Positions 1 to 8,244 of a DNA stretch of 64,000 bases are shown here, in pieces. The notes under the pieces were generated by a model that saw only the letters and a program-made list of their open reading frames with translations, did no database searches and was not told the DNA's origin. The first letter of the stretch is position 1. Every line of letters starts with the position of its first letter. The stretch spans positions 80,870 to 144,869 of the forward strand of contig NCHQ01000024.1 in assembly GCA_002281855.1 (NCBI GenBank), in the 5' to 3' direction. The stretch is from Rhodospirillales bacterium 24-66-33 (GTDB lineage: Bacteria > Pseudomonadota > Alphaproteobacteria > Reyranellales > Reyranellaceae). A program made the position numbers and the translations under genes.

Positions 1-141
1 CACCAGCTTGGCATATTCCGGATCCATCGCAGGGCCGCTGGCCGCGGTCGGCATGGTAGCGACCTGCCAGATGCCGACGATGGCCACGAAGATCAGCACC
101 GACAGCAGGCCCGCCCGCAAGCGGAGGGAGTTCTTCAGCAT
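1..141 (-). CDS. Nitrate-type ABC transporter permease, N-terminal fragment (NrtB-like)
   Basis: Only the first 47 codons lie in the window; the gene runs off the left edge. The visible protein starts MLKNSLRLRAGLLSVL, a short basic stretch followed by one hydrophobic segment (about residues 9-28), as expected for the first membrane helix of an NrtB/CmpB-type permease. It lies downstream of the NrtA-like binding protein on the same strand, separated by 173 bases that carry a palindromic repeat pair. The assignment rests mainly on this context, because the conserved permease loop is outside the window. It would form the membrane channel for nitrate or a related anion. Confidence 0.6.
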   Translation of the reverse strand, partial: MLKNSLRLRAGLLSVLIFVAIVGIWQVATMPTAASGPAMDPEYAKLV

Positions 142-170
142 GCGTGGCCCTCATGCATCAAAAGCAAAGC

Positions 171-279
171 CCTCATCCTGAGGAGCGAGCGCAGCGAGCG
201 TCTCGAAGGATGAGCCAAGGACACCGCGCCTGCAGCCGATCCTTCGAGACGGCTGCTGCGCAGCCTCCTCAGGATGAGG
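171..279. repeat. REP-like palindromic repeat pair (family 1)
   Basis: Two copies of a ~41-base unit face each other (171-212 and 239-279). Each has conserved outer arms (CCTCATCCTGAGGAG and TCTCGAAGGAT) around a variable core with a GCA triplet in its middle. The pair can fold into a long hairpin between nrtA and nrtB. The same family recurs at 22581-22690. Confidence 0.8.
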
Positions 280-314
280 TCGGCTTCTGATCCTGCCGGC
301 AATGTCACGGCCGC

Positions 315-1682
315 TCAGGTCCGCTTGATGGCGAAGCTGTTGACGTACTCGGCGGGCTTGGCCGGATCGAAGGGCTTGCCCATCACCACGATCGTCTTGT
401 TCGACGGATCGGGCGGCGTGAGGCCCATCTCCTTCATCATGTTCGCCGTGTCGGTGGCGAGGAACACCTCCTGCGCGACCTTGGCATAGTCGATGTCGGC
501 CTTGAGCTGTCCCCAGCGCTTCATCTGGGTCAGTATCCAGATGGCGAACTGGTTCCACGGGAAGGGATCGAAGCCGATGCGGTTGGGATCCTTCTTCACG
601 CCGCCCAGCCCGTCGGCATAGGTGCCGGTCAGGATCTGCTCCAGCACCGTCTCGGGCTGGTTCAGGTAGTTCTGGGGCGCGATCGCCTTGGCGATCTCCT
701 TGCGGTTCTCCTGCTTCTGCGCATAGGCGGTGGCGTCGATGATCGCCTTCAGCAGCGCGCGATAGGAATTCGGATTCTGGGCGGCGAATTCCTTGCTGAC
801 GGCGAAAGCGCAGCACGGATGGCCGTCCCACAGCTCCTTCGTCAGGAGATGGATGAAGCCCACGCCATCGTACACGGCGCGCTGGTTGAACGGATCGGGG
901 CCGAGATAGCCGTCGAGATTGTCGGCGCGCAGGTTGGCCACCATCTCGGGCGGCGGGACCGAGCGGATGGAAATGTCCTTGTCGGGGTCGAGGCCCGCCT
1001 CCGCCACGTAGTAGCGCAGCAGGTAGTTGTGCATCGAATAGTCGAACGGGACGGCGAAGCGGAAGCCCTTCCAGTCCTTCGGATTGCGCTTGTCCTTGTG
1101 CTTGTTCGCAAGCGTGATCGCCTGGCCATTGATGTTCTCGATCGCCGGCATCGTCCACGGCACCGGGTTCGAGCCGACACCCAGCGAGATCGCGAGCGGC
1201 ATCGGCGAGAGCATGTGCGAGGCGTCGTATTCCTTGGCCAGCGACTTGTCGCGGATCACCGCCCAGCCGGCCGTCTTCACGACTTCGACGTTGAGACCCT
1301 GCTTGGAATAGAAGCCCATCGGATGGGCCATGATGATCGGGGTGGCGCAGGTGATCGGAATGAAGCCGACCTTGAGGTCCTTCTTTTCCGGCACGCCGCC
1401 CTGGGCGAAGGCTTCGCGCGCGGCGCCGAGCGGCAGGACCGAGGAAATGGCGGCCATGGCCGTGGCTGCGCCGACCGTTTTCAGGAACTGGCGGCGCTGG
1501 GCGTCGACCGGGAAGACCGCCCGCAGGACGGCGGCGTCGACGACGCGATTCCAGCGGTCCTCCTCCCCGGCCGGTACCGCCTCCGCCGTCAGGCGGGCGT
1601 GGTCGGCCTGGCTGTGGTTGCCGCCGCAGCTGCAGCCGCCGCGGCCGAGCAGGGCCTTCGGGTCGAACGGGTCCTTGAACAT
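315..1682 (-). CDS. nrtA: Nitrate/bicarbonate-type ABC transporter substrate-binding protein (NrtA/CmpA family)
   Basis: A 455-residue periplasmic binding protein of the NrtA/CmpA/SsuA-like family, which captures nitrate (or nitrite, bicarbonate, cyanate) for an ABC importer. A cysteine-containing N-terminal segment (CSCGGNH, residues 17-23) is followed by a twin-arginine export signal (RRQFLKTVG, from residue 63) and a hydrophobic stretch, so Tat export is likely. The mature part contains family-like sequences such as VGFIPITCATPIIMAHPMG. The length fits NrtA. The permease gene follows on the same strand. A sigma-54-type promoter lies about 60 bases upstream of the start, pointing to nitrogen control. 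Nitrate rather than another small anion is inferred from family resemblance. Confidence 0.88.
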   Translation of the reverse strand: MFKDPFDPKALLGRGGCSCGGNHSQADHARLTAEAVPAGEEDRWNRVVDAAVLRAVFPVDAQRRQFLKTVGAATAMAAISSVLPLGAAREAFAQGGVPEKKDLKVGFIPITCATPIIMAHPMGFYSKQGLNVEVVKTAGWAVIRDKSLAKEYDASHMLSPMPLAISLGVGSNPVPWTMPAIENINGQAITLANKHKDKRNPKDWKGFRFAVPFDYSMHNYLLRYYVAEAGLDPDKDISIRSVPPPEMVANLRADNLDGYLGPDPFNQRAVYDGVGFIHLLTKELWDGHPCCAFAVSKEFAAQNPNSYRALLKAIIDATAYAQKQENRKEIAKAIAPQNYLNQPETVLEQILTGTYADGLGGVKKDPNRIGFDPFPWNQFAIWILTQMKRWGQLKADIDYAKVAQEVFLATDTANMMKEMGLTPPDPSNKTIVVMGKPFDPAKPAEYVNSFAIKRT

Positions 1683-1743
1683 CGATGCCTCCTCCAGATC
1701 CTGGTGCCGGCATCGCTGCGCGGCCCGCTTGGAGGCTGAAAAG

Positions 1744-1758
1744 GCAATGCCTGTGCCA
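1744..1758 (-). promoter_or_regulatory. Sigma-54 (-24/-12) promoter for nrtA
   Basis: Read on the minus strand the sequence is TGGCACAGGCATTGC. It matches the RpoN consensus TGGCAC-N5-TTGC with GG and GC at the exact -24/-12 spacing. It faces nrtA and would give a leader of about 50 bases. No clear NtrC site was identified upstream. Confidence 0.8.
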
Positions 1759-2064
1759 ATCGCTCAGATCGTGCAGAAATCGGGGGAGAAGCGCCGGTCG
1801 AAACGTTCAATTGCCCAAATAAGCAGCAAATTCTCCCGACTCGTTCTGCGGAATCGCCGGATTCGAATCTTAACGTTGGGGATTAAATTCATGGAATCCC
1901 TGACTCTTTCCCCGTTTTACACGGCCCTTTCTTATTGCGGAGGGGGGCGTCCTTTGGCAGGCTAAGGTTAGTGGGTTGTTGGGTGCCCACCACGATATGT
2001 CGGCCACCCGCCTCAAGAATGGCTTAGCGTAAGCCGCACGGCGGAATGGTTGGGGAGTAGCTCT
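1759..2064. other. Intergenic region between divergent nrtA and ybjN-like gene
   Basis: No convincing gene lies in these ~300 bases. The stretch 1800-1930 is less GC-rich than its surroundings and probably carries upstream activator sites for the sigma-54 promoter and the promoter of the YbjN-like gene. A short inverted repeat (ggctta-gcg-taagcc, 2021-2035) sits 30 bases before the YbjN start. Nothing else was recognised. Confidence 0.4.
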
Positions 2065-2574
2065 ATGGCGTTATCTCGACATGAGCGGACAAGATTGAAG
2101 TCTGACCTGAATCCGCTCGAGATGATCGAGAAGGTCGTGTCCGCCAACGACTGGCCGTTCGACCGCACCTCGGACCGGGAGATCGCGGTCGAGGTCGCGG
2201 GCCGCTGGTGCGACTACCGCATGTTCTTCAGCTGGCGCGACGACGTCGAGGCGCTGCACTTCACCTGCGCCTACGACGTCCGCATTCCCGCCGAACGGCA
2301 TTCGGACATTCACGGCCTGCTGGCCCTGATCAATGAAAAGATGTGGCTGGGTCACTTCGATCTGTGGACCGAAGAAGGCCTGCCGATGTTCCGCCACGCC
2401 ATCCCGCTGCGCGGGACCAAGGGCTTGATGGCCGAACAGCTGAACGACCTCGTCGAGGTGGCGATCACCGAAAGCGAGCGTTTCTATCCCGCTTTTCAGT
2501 ACGTCATCTGGGCCGGCAAGAGCCCCGCCGACGCGTTGACCGCCTCCATCCTGGAGACGGTCGGCGAAGCCTGA
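2065..2574 (+). CDS. YbjN domain-containing protein
   Basis: A 169-residue soluble protein resembling the YbjN family (type III secretion chaperone-like fold) that is common in alphaproteobacteria and has no settled role. Recognisable parts are the N-terminal LNPLEMIEKVV segment, the central FSWRDDVEALHFTCAYDVR strand region and the conserved NEKMWLGHFDLW stretch (about residues 93-104), typical of these proteins. The ATG at 2065 is chosen because a TGGGGAG ribosome site lies just before it; a TTG at 2050 would add five residues but overlaps that site. A strong terminator follows. The gene appears monocistronic. Confidence 0.75.
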   Translation: MALSRHERTRLKSDLNPLEMIEKVVSANDWPFDRTSDREIAVEVAGRWCDYRMFFSWRDDVEALHFTCAYDVRIPAERHSDIHGLLALINEKMWLGHFDLWTEEGLPMFRHAIPLRGTKGLMAEQLNDLVEVAITESERFYPAFQYVIWAGKSPADALTASILETVGEA

Positions 2575-2639
2575 ACCGACAAGGACCTTCCGACGCCCCC
2601 TCTCGCTAAAAACCAATAAACCTGTTCGGAATGTCCCCA

Positions 2640-2678
2640 GCGGCGCCGATCCCCCCGGATCGGCGCCGCGACGATTTT
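2640..2678 (+). terminator. Rho-independent terminator after the YbjN gene
   Basis: A perfect 13-bp stem (gcggcgccgatcc / ggatcggcgccgc) with a CCCC loop occupies 2640-2669 and is followed by a short T run at 2675-2678. It sits between the YbjN gene and lgt, so it separates the two transcription units or attenuates read-through. Confidence 0.75.
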
Positions 2679-2713
2679 AGGAACGCGATTCCCCGGCTAT
2701 AAGGGTCGCCTTC

Positions 2714-3550
2714 ATGAGCACCCTTTCCGCGATTCTCCTGGCCGCGCTTCCCCTGGCGATCCCGTATCCCGAGATCGATCCCGTCCTGGTCCAGCTCGGA
2801 CCCTTCGCCATCCGCTGGTATGCGCTCGCCTATATCGCGGGCCTGGTGATCGGCTGGCAGGTCATGCGCCGCGTCTGCGAGCGGCCGCCCCAGGTCCTGT
2901 CGCCGCTCAAGATCGACGACTTCCTGCTGTGGGCGGCGCTCGGCGTCATTCTGGGCGGACGGCTGGGCTACGTGCTGTTCTACAAGCCGGGCTTCTACCT
3001 GGAACATCCGCTGGCCGCGCTCACCCTGTGGGAAGGCGGCATGTCGTTCCACGGCGGGCTGCTGGGCGTCATCGTCGCCATCCTGCTCTTCGCGATGCGC
3101 AACAAGACCGACCCCTTCATGCTGTCGGACCTGGTGGCGATCGTGGCGCCGCTCGGCCTGTTCTTCGGCCGCCTCGCCAACTTCATCAACGGCGAGCTGT
3201 GGGGGCGCGTCAGCGACGTGCCCTGGGCGATGGTCTTCCCGCGCGGCGGGCCCCTGCCGCGCCATCCCAGCCAGCTCTACCAGGCCTTCTTCGAGGGCGT
3301 GCTGCTGACCCTCATCGTCGTCGCGGTGTGGAAGCTCACCGAGGGGCGGCGGCGTCCCGGGCTGCTGACCGGCGTCTTCTGCGCCGGCTATGGCCTGGCC
3401 CGCATCGTGGGCGAGATCTTCCGCGAGCCCGACGCCCATCTCGGCTACCTGTGGGGGCCGCTCACCATGGGCATGCTGCTCTCGCTGCCGGTGCTGCTGT
3501 TCGGCGTCTGGCTCATGCTGCGCGCCTACCGGAAGCCCGCTCTATCGTGA
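2714..3550 (+). CDS. lgt: Prolipoprotein diacylglyceryl transferase
   Basis: Inner-membrane enzyme that moves a diacylglyceryl group from phosphatidylglycerol to the lipobox cysteine of prolipoproteins, the first step of lipoprotein maturation. The 278-residue length is normal. Family motifs are intact: the HGG element (MSFHGGLLG, about residues 113-121) and the signature GRLANFINGELWGR (about residues 152-165), which carries the conserved Arg, Asn and Glu. The N-terminal IRWYALAYIAG segment and C-terminal RIVGEIFREPD segment also fit. It begins the lgt-midA-pgeF run common in alphaproteobacteria, and a lipoprotein gene lies three genes downstream. Confidence 0.97.
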   Translation: MSTLSAILLAALPLAIPYPEIDPVLVQLGPFAIRWYALAYIAGLVIGWQVMRRVCERPPQVLSPLKIDDFLLWAALGVILGGRLGYVLFYKPGFYLEHPLAALTLWEGGMSFHGGLLGVIVAILLFAMRNKTDPFMLSDLVAIVAPLGLFFGRLANFINGELWGRVSDVPWAMVFPRGGPLPRHPSQLYQAFFEGVLLTLIVVAVWKLTEGRRRPGLLTGVFCAGYGLARIVGEIFREPDAHLGYLWGPLTMGMLLSLPVLLFGVWLMLRAYRKPALS

Positions 3551-3560
3551 CGGAGCGGGC

Positions 3561-4640
3561 GTGACAGAACTCGGCGGGCTGATCGCGCGCCGCATCGCAC
3601 TCATCGGCCCGATCTCGCTCGCCGACTTCATGGCCGAGGCGCTCGGCCATCCGCGGCTCGGCTACTATCGCCGCGCCCTTCCCGTCGGCGCCGCCGGCGA
3701 CTTCACGACTGCGCCCGAGATTTCGCAGATGTTCGGCGAGCTTCTAGGCGCCTGGCTGGCCGAGCGCTGGCTGGCGATGGGCCGGCCATCGCCCGTGCGG
3801 CTGGTCGAGCTCGGTCCCGGCCGCGGCACCCTGATGGCCGATGCGCTGCGCGCCACACGCGGCGTGCCGGGCTTCCAGGCCGCGATCGACCTGCATCTCG
3901 TCGACATCAACGCGCCCTTGCGCGAGGCCCAGCGCACTGTGCTGCAGGCCTACGCGCCGGCCTGGCATGAGCGCTTCGACGAGGTGCCGCCAGGACCGCT
4001 TCTGCTGGTCGCCAACGAGTTCTTCGATGCGCTGCCGGTGCGCCAGTTTCATCGCACGGCCAAGGGCTGGCGCGAGCGCATGGTCGGCCTCGACGAGGCG
4101 GGCGGATTGCGGCTGGCGCTGGCGCCCGGCGCGACGCCCTTCGCGGCCCTGCTGCCGGATGCCCCCGAAGGCGCGGAGGCCGAACTCAGCGAAGCCGGGC
4201 GGGCGCTGGCCGGCGCCATCGGGGCACGCATCGCCGGCGACGGCGGGTGGGCACTCATCATCGACTACGGGCTGGAGAGTGCGGGCCGCGCGGGCTCGCT
4301 GCAGGCGGTGCGCGGACATCAGGGAGCGGACATCCTCGATCGTCCCGGCGAGACCGATCTCAGCGCCCATGTCGACTTCGCGGCGCTCGCCGCCGCGGCT
4401 GGCGTCCCGGCCTTCGGACCGGTCGACCAGGGCGAGTTCCTGCGACGCCTCGGTCTTCCCGAGCGTGCGCAGGCCCTGAAGCGCAATGCAAAGGCGGCGC
4501 AGGCCGATGCCATCGATGCGGCATCGGCCCGCTTGATCGCGCCCGACCAAATGGGCACCCTCTTTCGCGTGCTGGCTCTCGGTGACGGCAGGAATGCCCC
4601 GCCCGCCGGCTTTACGGATTTCCCCGCGGACGATTCATGA
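3561..4640 (+). CDS. MidA-family SAM-dependent methyltransferase (COG1565)
   Basis: A 359-residue protein of the MidA/NDUFAF7 family. In mitochondria NDUFAF7 methylates an arginine of a complex I subunit during assembly; a similar role in bacteria is plausible but unproven. The N-terminal segment ISLADFMAEALGHPRLGYY and the SAM-binding stretch LVELGPGRGTLMAD (about residues 82-95) are diagnostic, as is the following NEFFDALPVRQF segment. The GTG start at 3561 is 11 bases after lgt and gives the usual N-terminus; longer in-frame starts lie inside lgt. Its end overlaps pgeF by four bases (ATGA), so the two are translationally coupled. Confidence 0.92.
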   Translation: MTELGGLIARRIALIGPISLADFMAEALGHPRLGYYRRALPVGAAGDFTTAPEISQMFGELLGAWLAERWLAMGRPSPVRLVELGPGRGTLMADALRATRGVPGFQAAIDLHLVDINAPLREAQRTVLQAYAPAWHERFDEVPPGPLLLVANEFFDALPVRQFHRTAKGWRERMVGLDEAGGLRLALAPGATPFAALLPDAPEGAEAELSEAGRALAGAIGARIAGDGGWALIIDYGLESAGRAGSLQAVRGHQGADILDRPGETDLSAHVDFAALAAAAGVPAFGPVDQGEFLRRLGLPERAQALKRNAKAAQADAIDAASARLIAPDQMGTLFRVLALGDGRNAPPAGFTDFPADDS

Positions 4641-5404
4641 TCCAGGCTCAGACACTCGCCGCCCTCGACGGGGTGCAGCACCGATTCTTCACCCGCCGCG
4701 GCGGCGTGAGCACGGGCCTCTTTTCGTCGCTCAACTGCGGCTATGGCTCGGCCGATGCGCCGGAGAACGTGCGCGAGAACCGTCGCCGCGCGGCCGGGCA
4801 ATTCGGTCTCGACGAACCCGACCTGCAGACGGTGCACCAGATCCATTCAGCCGACGTGCTCACCGTCACGAACGAGCGCTGGCGTTCGCCGGGCGCGCCC
4901 AAGGCTGATGGTCTGGTGACCGACCGGCCGGGCGTCGCGCTGGGCGTGATGGCGGCCGATTGCGCGCCGGTGCTGCTGGCCGACGGCGACGCCTCGGTGA
5001 TCGGCGCCGCACATGCCGGCTGGAAAGGCGCCCTGGGCGGTGTCGTCGACGCCACCATCGCGGCGATGGAGACGCTCGGCGCCCGGCGCGAGCGCATCCA
5101 GGTCGTGGTCGGCCCCTGCATCGGGCCCGCCTCGTACGAAGTCGGGCCCGAATTCCCCGCACCCTTCCTGGCGCAGGACGAGGCGAACGCCGCGTTCTTC
5201 CGGACCGCGACGCGCGCCGGCCATTTCATGTTCGACCTGCCCGGCTATCTCGTGCACCGCATTGCGCGCAACGGCGTCGCTGTCTCCGCCACCGGCCACG
5301 ACACGCTCAGCGGCACCGAGGATTTCTTCAGCTACCGCCGCAACACGCTGCAGGGCGTGCGCGACTACGGGCGTGGCCTGTCCGCGATCGCCCTCGCGGC
5401 CTGA
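4637..5404 (+). CDS. pgeF: Peptidoglycan editing factor PgeF / multicopper polyphenol oxidase family (YfiH)
   Basis: A 255-residue member of the YfiH/LACC1 family. The Escherichia coli protein removes misincorporated serine from peptidoglycan precursors, while older annotations call the family polyphenol oxidases. Metal-site motifs are present in order: VHQIHSADV, the cysteine of MAADCAPVLL, and AAHAGWKG. The VGPCIGPASYEVG segment and the C-terminal DTLSGTEDFFSYRRN stretch are also typical. It overlaps midA by four bases and probably shares its transcript from lgt. The stop is followed at once by a 22-codon hydrophobic reading frame and a lipoprotein gene. Confidence 0.93.
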   Translation: MIQAQTLAALDGVQHRFFTRRGGVSTGLFSSLNCGYGSADAPENVRENRRRAAGQFGLDEPDLQTVHQIHSADVLTVTNERWRSPGAPKADGLVTDRPGVALGVMAADCAPVLLADGDASVIGAAHAGWKGALGGVVDATIAAMETLGARRERIQVVVGPCIGPASYEVGPEFPAPFLAQDEANAAFFRTATRAGHFMFDLPGYLVHRIARNGVAVSATGHDTLSGTEDFFSYRRNTLQGVRDYGRGLSAIALAA

Positions 5405-5405
5405 C

Positions 5406-5474
5406 GTGCCCTACTTCATCATCCTGATGGTCTGCTGCCTGCTCGGGGTCGTCGCGACATGCGCCATGTTGTGA
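5406..5474 (+). CDS. Possible 22-residue hydrophobic mini-protein
   Basis: A GTG-started frame of 22 codons beginning one base after the pgeF stop and ending inside the next gene. The product VPYFIILMVCCLLGVVATCAML would be a single short membrane helix. It may be a real membrane peptide, or a translational coupler that carries ribosomes from pgeF to the lipoprotein start at 5459. No ribosome site distinguishes these, and the frame could be chance. Confidence 0.25.
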   Translation: MPYFIILMVCCLLGVVATCAML

Positions 5475-6433
5475 TGCTGCTCTGCCTGCTCGCCCTCGCG
5501 GCGTGCGGCGGCTCCCCCAAGCCCTTCGCTCACGATCCTTCGCAGATTTCCTACGGACGCCAGATCCGCGACAAGGTCGAAGTCGCGATCAGCCCGCCGC
5601 GCAACATGCCGCCGGAAATGGGCGAGCGCGTCGCTGCGGCCCTCGCCATCGAACTGCAGTCCTATGGGATCGTGGCCACGGTGGCGCCGGCCGAGGCGCC
5701 GATCCAGATCGACGGCGTGATGAGCACGCGCGACGCCGACATGTCGATCGAGGTCCAGACGGACTGGCGTATCCGCGGTCGGCCACGCACGGACGAGCCG
5801 GCGACGGTCAAGACCCGCGCCCCGCCCGAGGATTACGCCCAGCAGGCCGAGCGCCTGATTTCGCGCATCGCGCAACAAGCCGCTCCCAAGATCGCGACCC
5901 TGATCGGCAAGCCGCCGAACTTCATCCCGCGCGCGCCGGGCCAGGTCGCCGCAGGCATCACGATTCCCTACGAGTTCCCGCCCGATCCCGCGGCGGCCCC
6001 GCCCGACGGCACGGCGCCGACCTCGACGACCGGCCCGACGCCGGCCGCGGCCAAGCCGGCGGAGCCGCAGGTCAAGGCGTTCGTCGCGGCGGTGACCGGC
6101 GCGCCGTCGGACGGCAATCGCCAGCTGACGTCGGGGATGCGGCGTGCGCTGGGGTCGAGCAAGCTCGTGATCGTCGACCAGGCAGAAGGCGACGCCTTTA
6201 GCGTCGTCGGCACGGTGACCATGACGCCGATCGACGACCGCATGGCCCGCCTGGTGGTCAAATGGATCGTCAAGGACCCGGCCGGCAGGAATATCGGCGA
6301 CATCGATCAGTCCAATCCCGTGCCGTTGGCGGCCGCGAAGGGCTCCTGGGCCGGATTCGGCGACATCGTCGCTTCCGCCGCCGCCGAAGGCGTGCTCGAA
6401 CTTCTCGAGAAGGCGATCAATAAGCCGCGCTGA
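5459..6433 (+). CDS. Putative lipoprotein of unknown function
   Basis: A 324-residue protein with a clear lipoprotein signal: the hydrophobic MLLCLLALAAC ends in a lipobox with Cys16 as the predicted lipidation site. No enzymatic motif is recognised. The mature protein has two globular parts joined by a Pro/Ala/Thr-rich linker (about residues 171-205). The N-terminal part includes ERVAAALAIELQSYGIVATV, and the C-terminal part includes VVGTVTMTPIDDRMARLVVKW, which looks beta-rich. The start lies within the mini-ORF after pgeF, suggesting coupling to the lgt-midA-pgeF transcript. The function is unknown. Confidence 0.8.
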   Translation: MRHVVMLLCLLALAACGGSPKPFAHDPSQISYGRQIRDKVEVAISPPRNMPPEMGERVAAALAIELQSYGIVATVAPAEAPIQIDGVMSTRDADMSIEVQTDWRIRGRPRTDEPATVKTRAPPEDYAQQAERLISRIAQQAAPKIATLIGKPPNFIPRAPGQVAAGITIPYEFPPDPAAAPPDGTAPTSTTGPTPAAAKPAEPQVKAFVAAVTGAPSDGNRQLTSGMRRALGSSKLVIVDQAEGDAFSVVGTVTMTPIDDRMARLVVKWIVKDPAGRNIGDIDQSNPVPLAAAKGSWAGFGDIVASAAAEGVLELLEKAINKPR

Positions 6434-6562
6434 CCCTGCGCGGCCTGTGAATCGGCTTGTCAGAGGGGGGCTTTCGGCTGCTACTGTTGCGGGGGGCGGC
6501 GCGATTCTTGCAAGCTTTACGCAGGGCAAGGACTGACCGCGAGACAGGGAGTCAATAAAATC

Positions 6563-8149
6563 ATGTTGTCATTCAGGAAGTCGGCTTTGGCCGTCATCGC
6601 TGCAGCGAGTTTCAGTGGCCTCATGGCCGCTGCACCGGTGCAGGCACAGACGCTCAAGGTCGTGATGCATTCGGACGTCAAGATCCTCGATCCGATCTGG
6701 ACCACGGCCTACATCCAGCGCAACCACGGCTACATGGTGTGGGACACGCTGTTCGCCGTTGACGAGAAGTTCGACGTCAAGCCGCAGATGGTCGAGAAGT
6801 ATGAGAACTCTGCCGACAAGCTGACCTGGACTTTCACGCTGCGCGACGGTCTCGAATGGCATGACGGCAAGCCCGTGACTGCGGAAGACTGCGTCGCCTC
6901 GATCAAGCGCTGGGCCGCCCGCGATTCGATGGGCCAGAAGATGATGGCGTCGGCCGAGGGGCTGGAGGTCGTCGACGCCAAGACCTTCAAGCTGAAGATG
7001 AAGGAACCATACGGCCTGGTGCTGCAGTCGCTCGGCAAGCCCTCGTCGAACGTTCCGTTCATGATGCCGAAGAAGACGGCCGAAACCGACCCGATGCAGC
7101 AGATCAAGCTCGAGGACGTGATCGGCTCCGGCCCGTTCATCTTCAAGGGCGACGAATGGAAGCCCGGCGAGAAGATCGTCTACGTCAAGAACACCAAGTA
7201 CAAGCCGCGCGCCGAGCCGGCCAACGGCCTCTCGGGCGGCAAGGTCGTGAAGGTCGACCGCGTCGAATGGATCGCCATGCCGGACATCCAGACGCAGATC
7301 GCGGCCCTGCAGAGCGGCGAGATCGACATGATCGAATCGCCCGGCCACGACCTGCTGCCGCTGCTGGCCAAGGACAAGAACATCAAGCTGCTCAGCTTCA
7401 ACCCGACGGGCAACCAGTACGCCTTCCGCTTCAACAGCACGGCCAAGCCCTTCGACAACGCGAAGGTCCGCCACGCCGTCTTCGTGGCCTTCGCGCAGGA
7501 AGACTTCCTCAAGGCCACGATCGGCGATCCGCAGTGGTACAAGGTCTGCAAGGCGCCGTTCGTCTGCGGCACGCCGCTCGCAACCGATGCCGGCATGGCC
7601 GACGTGCTGAACGGCAACGCCGCCAAGGCCAAGCAGCTCCTCACGGAAGCCGGCTATGACGGCACGCCGATCGTGCTGATGCATTCGACCGATCTGCAGG
7701 TCCTCACCAACCTCGCCCCGGTCGCCAAGGCTCAGATGGAGCGTGCCGGCTTCAAGGTCGACATGGTGTCGATGGACTGGCAGACGCTGGTCGCCCGCCG
7801 CGTCAAGAAGGAGGCGCCCAGTGCTGGTGGCTGGCACGCCTTCCTCACCTCGTGGGTGGCCGCCGACATCCTCAATCCGGTGATGGCCGGCTTCTTCAAC
7901 GCCTCGTGCGACAAGGCCATGTTCGGCTGGCCGTGCGACGCGACGATCGAGAAGTATCGCGACCAGTTCGCCAAGGAGACGGACCCGGCGAAGCAGAAGC
8001 AGATCGTCGAGGACCTGCAGAAGTACTGGGTCAACCATCCGACCCACATCAACGTCGGCCAGTGGTACGCGCCTCTGGCCCGTCGCAACAACATCGACGG
8101 CAACCTCACGGCGCCGGTGCCGGTGTTCTGGAACGTCACGAAGAAGTAG
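6563..8149 (+). CDS. Peptide/dipeptide-type ABC transporter substrate-binding protein (family 5), copy 1
   Basis: A 528-residue periplasmic binding protein of the DppA/OppA class (SBP family 5). A cleavable signal peptide ends around the AAAPVQAQ site (residue ~30). Family landmarks include ILDPIWTTAY, FTLRDGLEWHDGKPVTAED and KLLSFNPTGNQYAFRFN. The ligand cannot be read from sequence; relatives bind peptides, glutathione, opines or sugars. It is the first gene of an operon with a second, closely similar binding protein, two permeases and a fused double ATPase. A GC hairpin follows its stop, which could stabilise its mRNA relative to the permease genes. Confidence 0.93.
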   Translation: MLSFRKSALAVIAAASFSGLMAAAPVQAQTLKVVMHSDVKILDPIWTTAYIQRNHGYMVWDTLFAVDEKFDVKPQMVEKYENSADKLTWTFTLRDGLEWHDGKPVTAEDCVASIKRWAARDSMGQKMMASAEGLEVVDAKTFKLKMKEPYGLVLQSLGKPSSNVPFMMPKKTAETDPMQQIKLEDVIGSGPFIFKGDEWKPGEKIVYVKNTKYKPRAEPANGLSGGKVVKVDRVEWIAMPDIQTQIAALQSGEIDMIESPGHDLLPLLAKDKNIKLLSFNPTGNQYAFRFNSTAKPFDNAKVRHAVFVAFAQEDFLKATIGDPQWYKVCKAPFVCGTPLATDAGMADVLNGNAAKAKQLLTEAGYDGTPIVLMHSTDLQVLTNLAPVAKAQMERAGFKVDMVSMDWQTLVARRVKKEAPSAGGWHAFLTSWVAADILNPVMAGFFNASCDKAMFGWPCDATIEKYRDQFAKETDPAKQKQIVEDLQKYWVNHPTHINVGQWYAPLARRNNIDGNLTAPVPVFWNVTKK

Positions 8150-8157
8150 CCCGATCC

Positions 8158-8182
8158 GCGCGCGGGGGCCTTCCCCGCGCGC
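8158..8182 (+). terminator. GC hairpin after first binding-protein gene
   Basis: A 10-bp stem (gcgcgcgggg / ccccgcgcgc) with a 5-base loop and no T run. A second, weaker inverted repeat (ccatcgatgaaggc / gccttcttcgatgg) follows at about 8182-8221. These look like mRNA-stabilising or attenuating structures inside the operon rather than a full terminator. Confidence 0.6.
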
Positions 8183-8244
8183 CCATCGATGAAGGCGGGT
8201 GGTCCCTGCCTTCTTCGATGGGGAAGAAACCTGGAGGGGGCTCT

